Source of the DNA: Flavihumibacter petaseus NBRC 106054
Lineage (GTDB): Bacteria > Bacteroidota > Bacteroidia > Chitinophagales > Chitinophagaceae
Length of the DNA stretch: 64,000 nucleotides
Direction of reading: 5' to 3'
Assembly: GCF_000974785.1 (NCBI RefSeq)
Contig: NZ_BBWV01000001.1
Coordinates: forward strand, 1,550,001-1,614,000
The position numbers were made by a program, and so were the translations under genes. This document shows positions 26,909 through 36,666 of the stretch, in pieces. The notes under the pieces were generated by a model, which was not told the origin of the DNA, did no database searches, and saw nothing but the letters and a program-made list of their open reading frames with translations. Within the stretch, counting starts at the first letter, position 1; the number at the start of each line of letters is the position of its first letter.

Positions 26909-29900
26909 ATGCTATCGAAACCGCTTCATATCTACAGGGCTTCCGCCGGCTCGGGCAAAACCTTCTTACTCGCATCGCAATATCTCAGGCTGTTGTTTAC
27001 GCAGCCACAGAAATTCCGGGAAATCCTCGCGGTAACCTTTACGAATAAGGCTACCGAAGAAATGAAAGAGAGAATATTGGGCGAACTGGAAAAGATCGCT
27101 GAGGGCAAGCCAACGCCCTACCGGGCAATTATCCAGGCTGCCTCACCCCGCCTGCAGGGCGATCAGCTCGACCTCGCCGCACAACGTATCTACCGTTCCA
27201 TCCTGCACGATTATTCCAGGTTCTCCGTGGGTACCATCGACAGTTTCGTGCAGCAGGTGATCCGGGCCTTTGCTTTCGAAATCGGACTGGATTCGGGCTA
27301 TGCACTCGAGCTGAACAGTGAACTGGTCAAAACGGACCTCGCAGAACGACTGTTTCGGTTACTCGATACCGATAGTGCATTACGGTCATGGATAACCGAC
27401 CTGGTATACGACCGCCTCGCCGATGGCCAGAGCTGGGATTTCCGCCAGGCCATGCTTCAACTCGCAGACGAGATCTTCAAGGAGCGATTCGCCTTTTTCG
27501 AAGACAATATGCGGGCACTGGAAGATCCCGACAAGTCATTCCAGCAACTGCGTAATAACCTGGTGCAGCGGATCCAGCCCTTCGAAGGAAAACTCCTGCT
27601 GTTGGCCAGCCAGGCATTGGAATGTATTCAATCCGCCTCACTGGAACCCGACGATTTCCGCAACGGTAAAAGAGGCTTCACCGCCAACCTGCTGAAGATC
27701 CACGAACGCCGGGAATTCGGCGCAACAGATAAACTCCGCAAAGCGGCCGGCAATATCAATGAGTGGATCACCAAATCAATGGACACTGAAAAAAAGTCCG
27801 CCATTGAACAGCTGTTCCCGCAACTCGATCCGCTGCTGCAACAGATGATTGAATTTTATGATGCGAACCGCGTCGACTATTATACCGCTCTTTCCGTCTA
27901 CCGCAACCTGTATAACCTTAACCTGCTGCGCGTACTCGCGGCACAACTCGCTAATTACCGCCGGGAGAACAGGGTATTGCTCATCGGCGACACGCACCTC
28001 CTGTTAAGAGAATTGGTTCGCGAAAACGACACCCCATTCATCTTTGAGAAAACTGGCAGCCGCTACCAGCACTTCCTGATCGATGAATTCCAGGATACCA
28101 GCACCATCCAATGGGAAAACTTCCGGCCCCTGCTGGAACAAACCATTGCCACCGGGCAGTACAATCTCCTGGTGGGCGATGTTAAACAGGCCATCTACCG
28201 CTGGCGAAACGGCGACTGGCGCCTGTTGCTGAAAACCGTCAAAGAACAGCTGGGAGATGCCGTGGTGGAAGAAGGCCGGTTGCAGGACAATTACCGTAGC
28301 CGTAAAGAAATCATCAGTTTCAACAATTACATTTTCCGCGAAGCACCCCTCCTCCTGCAACAGCAATTCAACCAGGAGATGGCAGAGATACCGGACCAGA
28401 ACATTTTCAGCAAACTGGAATCGGAAGGATATTTCTCCATGATCTCGGATGCCTATGCAGACAGCAACCAGGACATGCCCGCAGGGGTTCGTGGTGGCGG
28501 CAGTATCGAACTCGAACTGTTTGAAAGACCCGAGCCCCGCAGCTCGCGCTCCTGGTGGGAATCTGCAGCTGGCGTACTACCCGTCACCATCGAAAGACTG
28601 ATCCGGGAAGAACAATATTCGCCAGGAGGCATTGCCATCCTCACCCGCAACAACCAGGATGCAAGAACTGTGATCGACGAACTGTTGCATTACCAGGACG
28701 CTGCGCCGGATCACCTGCGTTATCCAATAGTGTCCGCAGATGCATTGCTGATCAACAACGCACCCATCGTTCAGCTCCTGGTAGCGGCCATCAGCTGTCT
28801 CAATGATCCGTCTGACCAGGTCAGCAGGGCAACCCTGGTACAGGCCAACGCGATCCGGCTGAAACAGCAGCTGGATGATCCGGTATTATACAGCGCTTCG
28901 AAAGAAACCGCTTTCGCACAGCTGCCGGATCATTTCAGCAACCGCTTTGAAAACCTCCGGCGCATGTCACTCTATGATTGCGTAGAAGCCCTGATCGTGA
29001 TTTTTTCCCTCGACACCTGGGAAGCAGAACAGCCCTATCTCCTGCATTTCCGCGACCTGATCAACGCCTTTGCCAATAAAGGCAAAACCACGCTGAAATC
29101 GTTTGTATCCTGGTGGGCGGATGAAGGTGACCGCCAGGCGCTTCCTGCTGCAGGTGGCGGCAATGCGGTGCAGGTGATGACCATTCACAAATCCAAGGGC
29201 CTGGCCTTTGATGCCGTCATCCTTCCCTTCGCAGACTGGGAATTCAAAAGTGAAAAAGGAAATATCTGGTGCGCATTGGATCCCGCCATCGCGGGTATCA
29301 CCTGGGTACCCGTAAAACTGTCGCAACAACTGCGCGAAACAGCGTTTGCATTTGACTATTTTGAAGAAACCCTCTTCAACCTGATGGATGCCCTGAACCT
29401 CCTCTATGTTGCACTCACCAGGGCAAGAAAAAAACTCGTGATGTTCGGACCCATGCCTTCCAAAAGCACCCTGGAAAATGATACGGTGAAAACAGTGGCC
29501 GACCTGATGTACCAGTTGCTCCACCCCGCCGCCAACAAGCCGGTTGCGGCAGAATGGCAACAATTCTGGCAGGCAACCCGCTTTCATCTTCATGGCGAAG
29601 CCACCAGTGAAACCATCCACAGTGAGCACAGGGAACAACCCGCCAGGCTCCCGGCTTCGTCAAGACGGCAGCAGCCATCCTGGCTCAGGGCAGCAGAAAA
29701 GGACCGGCCCCAGGCGACCACTTCAACACAACAGGAATGGGGCAGCCTCTTGCACCTGGCGCTATCCCGCATCGATAGCAAACAACAGATCGATCAGCAG
29801 TTGCAAAGGCTGTTGCTCGAAGGAAAACTGCTCGGGTCACAATTGCCCGAACTCCGCTCCGGCATCATGGAGGTTTTGAACGTTCCGGAACTGGCACAAT

Positions 29901-30187
29901 GGTACAGCGGCGGATATGAAGCGATGAGTGAAAGGCCCATCCTGTTGCAGGGCGGCGCCGTCCGACGGCCGGATAAAATATTCATCGGTAAGGAAGAAAC
30001 GATCCTGGTCGATTTCAAATTCACCCAAAGCCTCCAGCCCTCGCATGCCGCGCAGTTGCAGCAATACCGGCAACTCCTGGAACAGATGGGTTACAGAAAT
30101 GTAAAAGCCTACCTGTACTACGGTCAGCAACAACAACTCGTACCCCTTGCCAGCCTTCCCGGCAGACAGGGTAATCTGTTTAACTGA
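26909..30187 (+). CDS. addA: AddA-type UvrD/Rep helicase-nuclease subunit
   Basis: 1092 residues. Superfamily 1 helicase with a C-terminal nuclease, partner of the next gene in end resection of double-strand breaks. Motif I is YRASAGSGKTFLLASQYL (about 9-26), with AVTFTNKATEEMKER (Ia), FLIDEFQDTSTIQW (about 389-402, motif II), VGDVKQAIYRWRNGD (III), VMTIHKSKGLAFDAVILP (about 755-772, V) and LLYVALTRARKKLV (VI). The C-terminus has a PD-(D/E)xK nuclease core, ILVDFKFTQ near 1031-1039, then QLQQY. Size and gene order fit AddA/RexA rather than RecB. Divergent from the dGTPase. Confidence 0.88.
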   Translation: MLSKPLHIYRASAGSGKTFLLASQYLRLLFTQPQKFREILAVTFTNKATEEMKERILGELEKIAEGKPTPYRAIIQAASPRLQGDQLDLAAQRIYRSILHDYSRFSVGTIDSFVQQVIRAFAFEIGLDSGYALELNSELVKTDLAERLFRLLDTDSALRSWITDLVYDRLADGQSWDFRQAMLQLADEIFKERFAFFEDNMRALEDPDKSFQQLRNNLVQRIQPFEGKLLLLASQALECIQSASLEPDDFRNGKRGFTANLLKIHERREFGATDKLRKAAGNINEWITKSMDTEKKSAIEQLFPQLDPLLQQMIEFYDANRVDYYTALSVYRNLYNLNLLRVLAAQLANYRRENRVLLIGDTHLLLRELVRENDTPFIFEKTGSRYQHFLIDEFQDTSTIQWENFRPLLEQTIATGQYNLLVGDVKQAIYRWRNGDWRLLLKTVKEQLGDAVVEEGRLQDNYRSRKEIISFNNYIFREAPLLLQQQFNQEMAEIPDQNIFSKLESEGYFSMISDAYADSNQDMPAGVRGGGSIELELFERPEPRSSRSWWESAAGVLPVTIERLIREEQYSPGGIAILTRNNQDARTVIDELLHYQDAAPDHLRYPIVSADALLINNAPIVQLLVAAISCLNDPSDQVSRATLVQANAIRLKQQLDDPVLYSASKETAFAQLPDHFSNRFENLRRMSLYDCVEALIVIFSLDTWEAEQPYLLHFRDLINAFANKGKTTLKSFVSWWADEGDRQALPAAGGGNAVQVMTIHKSKGLAFDAVILPFADWEFKSEKGNIWCALDPAIAGITWVPVKLSQQLRETAFAFDYFEETLFNLMDALNLLYVALTRARKKLVMFGPMPSKSTLENDTVKTVADLMYQLLHPAANKPVAAEWQQFWQATRFHLHGEATSETIHSEHREQPARLPASSRRQQPSWLRAAEKDRPQATTSTQQEWGSLLHLALSRIDSKQQIDQQLQRLLLEGKLLGSQLPELRSGIMEVLNVPELAQWYSGGYEAMSERPILLQGGAVRRPDKIFIGKEETILVDFKFTQSLQPSHAAQLQQYRQLLEQMGYRNVKAYLYYGQQQQLVPLASLPGRQGNLFN

Positions 30188-30200
30188 AATCGGACGTGAT

Positions 30201-33062
30201 ATGATTTTCCTGCAACGCGTAGCAGAAGACCTGTACCAGAAATTCGGAAAAGACATCTCCACCATTGCAATGGTGTTTCCCAACAAGCGTCCTGCCGCTT
30301 ACCTGCGCAAATGGCTGGGCGGTGTGATCACAGAACCGGTGTGGAGTCCGCCGATGTTTACCATTCACGAATTCATTCTTTCGGCAACCGACAGGCTTCC
30401 TGCCGACAGGCTGCTCCAGGTATTTCAGCTGTTTGAAGCCTATCGTGAAGTAATGTCCGCCGCCGGCGAACCATTCAACGATACCTTCGACACCTTTTAC
30501 CCCTTCGGTGAAATTCTGCTCAACGACTTTACAGACCTCGAATCCAATCTCGCTGTAGTAGAAGATGTATATGCTACTTTGTTTCAGATCGAACAACTCG
30601 AAAAATCATTCGAATACCTCACCCCTTCCCAGAAAGATTATCTCAGGCAATTCTGGGCGAGTTTTTCCGAGGAAAAATTAAGCCGCCAGCAGGATAAATT
30701 CCTGCGTTTATGGAAATACCTCCCGCACATCTACCGGCGCTTCACGGAACTGCTCGCCCACCAGCAACTGATCAACACAGGAACAGCATACCGCCTGCTG
30801 GCTTCGGATGAACATGACCGTAAGGACTTCGACAATCGTTTCACCAGGGTTGCATTCATTGGCTTTAATGCGCTGAACCAGGCGGAGATCAGCCTTTTCC
30901 GCAAATGGAAGGAATCCGGAAAAGCACTCTTCTATTTCGATGCAGACGAATATTACATTGATGACGAATTACAGGAAGCAGGAAGATTTCTCCGGCGCAA
31001 CCTGAAGCTCTTCGGCAATGAGATCGAAACAGGCAATGCCATCCGGAATAAAAACAAAAACGTCAGTTATATACCCCTCGAGGGCGATGCCGCCCAGGTA
31101 CAGGTGATCGCCAACCTGCTTCATCAGGAAACCGGTGGCGTTAACCCCGATCAGACGGCCATCCTGCTGGCAGATGAAAAGCAGCTCATGCCGCTGCTGT
31201 CGTCACTTCCGGAATCCCTGCCGGTCAACATCACCATGGGCTTTCCCCTGCAACGCTCACTGGTATGGTCGCTCATCAGCAACCTGCTTGAACTGCAGCG
31301 CGCCTATCATCAGTACGGCGGCAGCAGGGTGCATATCGAGCCGTTGCTGGCCTTCCTCGAACACCCCTGGCTGTTGTCCTATGCACCGGCAAGAGAAGCA
31401 GCAAAGCGGTTCATTGACGGGCAAAGTATCCTGGTACCCGCGGAGATCATCATGGCAGAAAAAGATGACCTGCTGGTGGAAATGATTTCCAGGGTGGATA
31501 AACCGGAACAGATCTTTCAGCTGATCAGAAAATTCACCACCTGGTGGCTCAATAATCCCCAGGGCAGCGAGCAGACAGTACTCGAGATCCAGCTCGCTAC
31601 CGCTGCATTGGAGCAGGTCAACAGGCTTGATGACCTGGTGGGAAAATTTGAAGCGCACCTTAGTATACCTTTTGTTGTGGACGCCATTCGGTCCGTGTTA
31701 TCAGGAATGACGGTGCCACTGGAAGGTGATCCGCTGGAGGGCATTCAGATCATGGGCTTGCTGGAGAGCCGCGGACTGGATTTCGAAAATGTCTACCTCC
31801 TCCAGATGAACGAAGGCATCTTTCCCAGGCGCGCCGCAGCACCTACTTTTCTGCCCGACAGTATCCGAAGGGCTTTTCACCTGAGTGTGCTGGAAAACCA
31901 GGACAGCATCTTCGCGTACGTTTTTTACCGGTTGCTGCAGCATGCGCGCCAGGTCACCTGCACCTGGAACAATATCGTATCCGAACAAAGCACCGGCGAG
32001 AAGAGCCGCTTCCTCACCCAGCTCCATTATGAATCCGGACTCGCGGTGCATGTTAAAAAATATGCGCTTCCGGTTACCGCCTACTGGAAGCCTTCAATCA
32101 CGATACCCAAAGATGCGCGCACCATGGGTCTGCTGAAACGCTTCAGCCATCCCAACAATAAACTCACCCCATCAGCCATCAATACCTATCTCGATTGCCG
32201 GCTTCGGTTCTTCTACCAGTATGTTTCACGGATCAAAGAACCGGAATCCGCCATTGATATAATGGATCCACGGCTTGTAGGCAAGATCCTGCACAGCTGC
32301 CTGGAACTGCTGTATAAAAAACTCGAAAAACAAAAAGGCAACCGCACAGTAGAGAAATCAGATATCGCAGTGATGGAAGCATGGCTGGATGAATCGGTGC
32401 TCGACATTGCTTTCAGTGTGGAGATCCTCGGCTCAGCGGCATTGCCCTTCAGTTTTTCCGGAAGCACCCTGGTGTTGCGCGATATCATCCGGAGTTATGC
32501 CCGCACGATCCTGAAAGCAGATGAAGTGTATGCACCTTTCATAATGGAAGAAATGGAAGCCAATGTTGCCGTACCGTATACAGTAAGACTCGAAGAAAGA
32601 GCCATTCCGATTTTTCTCGGTGGTTATATCGACCGCATCGACCGTCGCAATGGCATTTACCGGATCATCGATTACAAAACGGGAAGAGACGACAAGGAAA
32701 TCCCTTCTGTGGAGAGTTTGTTCGCGCGCGATAAAAAACGCAACAAGGCAGCATTGCAGACCATCCTCTATGCATGGGTGCTGCAGCAGCAAAAGCCGGC
32801 AGCGGTGTCGATCGAGACCGGCCTCTACGACCTCCGGAACATGACCGGATCGCCGGTTACATTTGACTGGAGATTTCGTTTGACCGGAAAAAACCAGCGC
32901 GAAACCATCAGCCATTCGAACCACGCATATTATGAAGCGGAAGTAATGGAGCGCCTTTCAGCAGTGATCGGCGAGATCTTCGATGAATCCGTTGCCTTCG
33001 ATCAGACAACCCTGATGGAAAAATGCAGGCAATGTCCTTACGATGTGTTGTGCGGCAGATAG
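30201..33062 (+). CDS. addB: AddB-type nuclease/helicase-like subunit
   Basis: 953 residues from the ATG at 30201, 13 bases after addA. The N-terminal inactive-helicase region begins IFLQRVAEDLYQKFGKDIST. The C-terminal nuclease has YRIIDYKTGRDD (about 820-831, the DxK core). An AddB-type iron-sulfur staple is visible: one Cys in TYLDCRLRFFYQ (near 665) and three in CRQCPYDVLC (about 941-950). With addA it forms the AddAB/RexAB complex that resects broken DNA ends and feeds RecA. A hypothetical name in other genomes is PD-(D/E)XK nuclease family protein. Confidence 0.86.
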   Translation: MIFLQRVAEDLYQKFGKDISTIAMVFPNKRPAAYLRKWLGGVITEPVWSPPMFTIHEFILSATDRLPADRLLQVFQLFEAYREVMSAAGEPFNDTFDTFYPFGEILLNDFTDLESNLAVVEDVYATLFQIEQLEKSFEYLTPSQKDYLRQFWASFSEEKLSRQQDKFLRLWKYLPHIYRRFTELLAHQQLINTGTAYRLLASDEHDRKDFDNRFTRVAFIGFNALNQAEISLFRKWKESGKALFYFDADEYYIDDELQEAGRFLRRNLKLFGNEIETGNAIRNKNKNVSYIPLEGDAAQVQVIANLLHQETGGVNPDQTAILLADEKQLMPLLSSLPESLPVNITMGFPLQRSLVWSLISNLLELQRAYHQYGGSRVHIEPLLAFLEHPWLLSYAPAREAAKRFIDGQSILVPAEIIMAEKDDLLVEMISRVDKPEQIFQLIRKFTTWWLNNPQGSEQTVLEIQLATAALEQVNRLDDLVGKFEAHLSIPFVVDAIRSVLSGMTVPLEGDPLEGIQIMGLLESRGLDFENVYLLQMNEGIFPRRAAAPTFLPDSIRRAFHLSVLENQDSIFAYVFYRLLQHARQVTCTWNNIVSEQSTGEKSRFLTQLHYESGLAVHVKKYALPVTAYWKPSITIPKDARTMGLLKRFSHPNNKLTPSAINTYLDCRLRFFYQYVSRIKEPESAIDIMDPRLVGKILHSCLELLYKKLEKQKGNRTVEKSDIAVMEAWLDESVLDIAFSVEILGSAALPFSFSGSTLVLRDIIRSYARTILKADEVYAPFIMEEMEANVAVPYTVRLEERAIPIFLGGYIDRIDRRNGIYRIIDYKTGRDDKEIPSVESLFARDKKRNKAALQTILYAWVLQQQKPAAVSIETGLYDLRNMTGSPVTFDWRFRLTGKNQRETISHSNHAYYEAEVMERLSAVIGEIFDESVAFDQTTLMEKCRQCPYDVLCGR

Positions 33063-33086
33063 GGATAAATTAATACTTTTATTGCA

Positions 33087-34334
33087 ATGGCATTACTGCG
33101 GCATGTTCCTTTTCTGAAAGCAGTGTTCTTACACAGCCTGACCGCCTTCGGTGGTCCGCAGGGGCATTTTGGCATGATGCTGAAAACTTTTGTACACCAG
33201 CGGAAAGACATTACCCAGGAAGAACTGGTAGAATTCAACGCCTTCTGCCAGCTGTTGCCCGGCGCCTCATCCACACAGGTACTGACACTGATCGGCTACA
33301 AACGCGGTGGTATCACGCTGGCCATACTCACCCTGCTGATTTGGATCCTGCCCGCGTGTACCATCATGGGCGCCCTGAGTTTCCTGCTGAAGTATCATAA
33401 CGACAGGAACATCAACCACCAGGTGTTCAAGTATATCGCACCAATGACGATCGGCTTCCTTGCCTATGCATCGATGATCGCCTTTCGCCTTGCTATCCAC
33501 AATACCATTACCCGCGTGATCATGATCGCCAGCGGTGTATTGTGTTTCGCATTTTTCAAGATCCCGTGGATGATACCCCTGCTCATTGTAATGGGTGGAT
33601 TCGTCACCAACCTCAGCGACCGCAGGATTCCACAGGGAACAGAAAAGCCCCGCAAGATCAAGTGGGCAAATATCTGGCTGTTCGTGTTCCTGTTCCTGCT
33701 GGCGGGATTTCTTTCTGAACAGGCGAGAAAGCAGAACTGGCCTGATCGCCGGCCGATCAACCTCTTTGAAAATACCTATCGCTTCGGCAGCATCGTGTTC
33801 GGCGGCGGACAGGTACTGGTCGCACTCATGTACGAACAGTTTGTAGTGCGACCGGAATCGAAAAAGATCATTCGCCAGAATCCCAATGCAGTAAAGATCG
33901 ATCGCGACGCATTTTACGCCGGCGCAGGGGTGGTGCGGGCCATACCTGGACCAGTATTTTCCATCGCCTCCTTTATGGGTGGCGTCGCGATGAATGACCG
34001 CGGCACCAGCTGGCAGGTGCTCGGCTGCGTGATTGGCTCAGTCGCTATTTTTCTGCCAAGCCTCTTACTTGTGCTTTTCTTTTATCCCATCTGGAACAAC
34101 CTGAAAAAATATGCGATCGTATTCCGCGCACTCGAAGGGATCAACGCCACAGTGGTCGGCTTTCTCGTCGCATCCACCGTATACATGCTGCGCGATATTT
34201 CAATGGCCGAGTGGGCGCAGCATGGTGTGATCAATGCGCTGGTGATTGCCGGTACATTTATCCTGCTTGCTTATACCCGGGTGGCTTCTCCACTCATCGT
34301 GGTGATCTGTATGGTCCTCGGATTTATCTTCTGA
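33087..34334 (+). CDS. chrA: Chromate transporter family protein (ChrA)
   Basis: 415 residues with about ten to twelve membrane helices in two CHR halves. The N-terminal half has the family start [39 protein letters not shown] and IGYKRGG; the second half repeats it as [31 protein letters not shown]. ChrA proteins export chromate by proton antiport, but many homologues have unknown anions. Single gene, followed by a terminator that faces the other strand. Confidence 0.9.
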   Translation: MALLRHVPFLKAVFLHSLTAFGGPQGHFGMMLKTFVHQRKDITQEELVEFNAFCQLLPGASSTQVLTLIGYKRGGITLAILTLLIWILPACTIMGALSFLLKYHNDRNINHQVFKYIAPMTIGFLAYASMIAFRLAIHNTITRVIMIASGVLCFAFFKIPWMIPLLIVMGGFVTNLSDRRIPQGTEKPRKIKWANIWLFVFLFLLAGFLSEQARKQNWPDRRPINLFENTYRFGSIVFGGGQVLVALMYEQFVVRPESKKIIRQNPNAVKIDRDAFYAGAGVVRAIPGPVFSIASFMGGVAMNDRGTSWQVLGCVIGSVAIFLPSLLLVLFFYPIWNNLKKYAIVFRALEGINATVVGFLVASTVYMLRDISMAEWAQHGVINALVIAGTFILLAYTRVASPLIVVICMVLGFIF

Positions 34335-34341
34335 CGTCCAC

Positions 34342-34373
34342 CAAAAAAGTACCCCTCCCGGGAATGGAGGGGT
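34342..34373 (-). terminator. Rho-independent terminator of the two-component operon
   Basis: Perfect 8-bp stem ACCCCTCC / GGAGGGGT (34351-34358, 34366-34373) with a 7-base loop. On the minus strand it is followed by the U tract from AAAAAA at 34343-34348. It lies about 105 bases past the histidine-kinase stop; the hairpin alone could also slow chrA transcription from the other side. Confidence 0.75.
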
Positions 34374-34477
34374 AATACCCAAAAAACCAACATACAAAAA
34401 CCATGGTAAATATGACCCCCTGCAATTAAGGTGGGATGAAAATGAAATTAAAACCCTATTAAAATCCGGAAAGAAGC

Positions 34478-35860
34478 CTAACTGGAGAACTTGCCGACGG
34501 AAGGAAGGGTGATGCGAAACACGGTTTCCCGGTTTCCACTATCGTGATTAATGGTCCCCTTATGAATGGAAATGATCCTGCTCGCGAGGGCAAGACCCAG
34601 GCCAAATCCTTTCTTGTCCAGCGTTTTAGCCGAACGGTAAAAGGGCTGGAAAATATGTTCCACATCTTTCCGGTCGATCGGGTTGCCGTTGTTTTTCACA
34701 TCCACAATCAGCTGTGCCGCAGAGAACCGCAAAAAAACACGGCTGGTATGATCGGGGGAATATTTGCAGCCATTCTCGATCACATTCTTCAGGGCACTGT
34801 ACAACAGGTCGGCATTGCCAAAAACAAGACTGGCTTTTTCATCATCCGGTAGTTCATCCACATGCAACTGCACCTGGTATTCCGGCGAAAGCTTGGTCAC
34901 GGCTGCCGTGATCTTCAACAGGAGCTCATCCAGGCGGAGCTCATCCAGCGCAATACTGCCCTTGTGCCCGGTCTTGGCAATATCCAGCAGGCTCTTGGTC
35001 AGCTGCCGCATCTGCTGAACATCTTCCTGTACAGACAGCAGTACGTCCCGGTATTCTTCATCCGTCCGTTGCTTCTGGAGCGTCACCTCCAGTTGTGAAG
35101 AGATAGACGTAAGCGGGGTGGACAGTTCATGCGAAGCATTGGAAATAAACCGCCGCTGGGTAGCAAAGGACTCCTGCATCCGGTTGAGGAGGTCATTAAA
35201 AGTTTCTGACAACCGGGAAAGCTCGTCCTGGCCGGAGCCGGCCTTGATCCGTTGAGAAAGGTTGTGGGTACTGATATTGTTCACCTCCTCGATGATGGCC
35301 GAAATCGGTTTGATCAGTTGCCTGCTGAAAATAATACCGGCAAGCATGCTCAACCCGCAGCCGGCGAGGCAGGCGACGGAAAGTATCTTGCGCAAATCAG
35401 ACAACCAGATCTTGCCATCCACATCATTGGCAGCAACCACCACGATGAACGGCGGATTATCATCTTCCACGAACTGGCCAAACGCATCGCGGTCGCCGAT
35501 CTGGAAAAGCCATTCCTTATGCTGCCGGATACTTTCCAGTTCTTCCGCAGTGATGTGAAAATCATCCGACGGTAGGGTATTGAAAATATAAAAGGGCTTC
35601 CCTGTCGTGGAGTAAATGTGAACAGATTTGGAAGCATAGAACTGCGCATTGCTCCGGTCGATCTTGGTGAGCAGGGAAACGCTGGAATCACCCAGCAACT
35701 GGTACAACTGCGCCACATTATGGCTGCGGCCATACAACCTTTGCCGGAAATTATTAGCGCGATGCCTGGCGGAGAAATAGTAAACAGAAAAAGAGATCAG
35801 TACAAGGAGTACTGTCACCAGCAGGGTGAACAGCAGGGTTATTTTTACGCGGATGGTCAC
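34478..35860 (-). CDS. Sensor histidine kinase (OmpR-type partner)
   Basis: 460 residues. Two membrane helices (about 7-28 and 155-178) flank a periplasmic sensor of about 125 residues, then HAMP, HisKA with SNASHELSTPLTSI (about 238-251, phospho-His), and a HATPase domain with NVIENGCKYS (N box, about 377-386), DVKNNGNPI (a divergent G1 box) and GFGLGLALAS (G2). The start is GTG at 35858-35860, one base after the regulator's TGA. Signal unknown. Its operon partner is the OmpR-family regulator just upstream. Confidence 0.9.
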   Translation of the reverse strand: MTIRVKITLLFTLLVTVLLVLISFSVYYFSARHRANNFRQRLYGRSHNVAQLYQLLGDSSVSLLTKIDRSNAQFYASKSVHIYSTTGKPFYIFNTLPSDDFHITAEELESIRQHKEWLFQIGDRDAFGQFVEDDNPPFIVVVAANDVDGKIWLSDLRKILSVACLAGCGLSMLAGIIFSRQLIKPISAIIEEVNNISTHNLSQRIKAGSGQDELSRLSETFNDLLNRMQESFATQRRFISNASHELSTPLTSISSQLEVTLQKQRTDEEYRDVLLSVQEDVQQMRQLTKSLLDIAKTGHKGSIALDELRLDELLLKITAAVTKLSPEYQVQLHVDELPDDEKASLVFGNADLLYSALKNVIENGCKYSPDHTSRVFLRFSAAQLIVDVKNNGNPIDRKDVEHIFQPFYRSAKTLDKKGFGLGLALASRIISIHKGTINHDSGNRETVFRITLPSVGKFSS

Positions 35861-35861
35861 G

Positions 35862-36551
35862 TCAGCTTATTTCTTTCAGCACATAGCCCATGCCCACCTG
35901 TGTGTGGATCAGTTTATGTTCGTGGTTACGATCAATTTTCTTTCTCAGAAAATTCACATAAACATCGATCACATTGGTGCCTGTGTCAAAATCGATATCC
36001 CATACATTCAGGGCGATATCCGCGCGTGACACAACCCGGTTCTTGTTTTTGACCATGTATTCGAGCAACTGGAATTCCTTGGCTGTAAGCTGGATGGGGT
36101 TACCGGCCCGGGAAACTTCCTTGCTGTCGAGGTTCATGATCAGGTCGCTCACCCGGATGTTCTTTCCGACAACGGGTTGATTGAGGGACCGCTTGAGCAG
36201 GGCCTTGATCCTGACCACCAGTTCGGCAAAGTCAAATGGCTTTACAATATAATCATCGGCGCCGGAATTGAATCCTTCAATTTTATCCTCCGTGGTACCC
36301 ATGGCCGTAGCCATCAGCACGGGAACCTGCTGATTAACAGTACGGATATGCCGCAGCAACTCGTAACCATTGATGCCGGGAAGATTAATGTCAGCAATAA
36401 CGAGGTCGAAATCCTCATGGTCAAACAGCTTCCTGCCCTGGTCGCCGTCCAGCGCCAGGGTCACTTTGTATTGCTGTTCTTCAAGGCCTTTTTTCAGCGT
36501 TTCAGCAATCTTTTTTTCATCCTCAACCAGTAAAATGCTGATCTCTGACAT
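35862..36551 (-). CDS. OmpR/PhoB-family response regulator
   Basis: 229 residues from the ATG that gives MSEISILLVEDEKKIAETLK; a longer frame adds 14 residues without family support. Receiver domain with acidic pocket EDE (about 10-12), phospho-acceptor Asp in DFDLVIADINLPG (about 52) and Lys in VKPFDFAELVVRIKAL. C-terminal winged helix with the OmpR-type ELTAKEFQLLEYMVKN-like segment (QLTAKEFQLLEYMVKNKNR) and VYVNFLRKKID. Followed directly by its kinase. Targets unknown; no chrA regulation can be inferred. Confidence 0.93.
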   Translation of the reverse strand: MSEISILLVEDEKKIAETLKKGLEEQQYKVTLALDGDQGRKLFDHEDFDLVIADINLPGINGYELLRHIRTVNQQVPVLMATAMGTTEDKIEGFNSGADDYIVKPFDFAELVVRIKALLKRSLNQPVVGKNIRVSDLIMNLDSKEVSRAGNPIQLTAKEFQLLEYMVKNKNRVVSRADIALNVWDIDFDTGTNVIDVYVNFLRKKIDRNHEHKLIHTQVGMGYVLKEIS

Positions 36552-36666
36552 ACTCAAAAATTGTTCACCGGTAAAAATAAGCCATCCCTCCAAGCCGGTG
36601 GTTGCCCGGCTATTATAAAGGGATTAAAATAAACATTTGCAGTATTTATGCCAGATTCGGCCAGAT

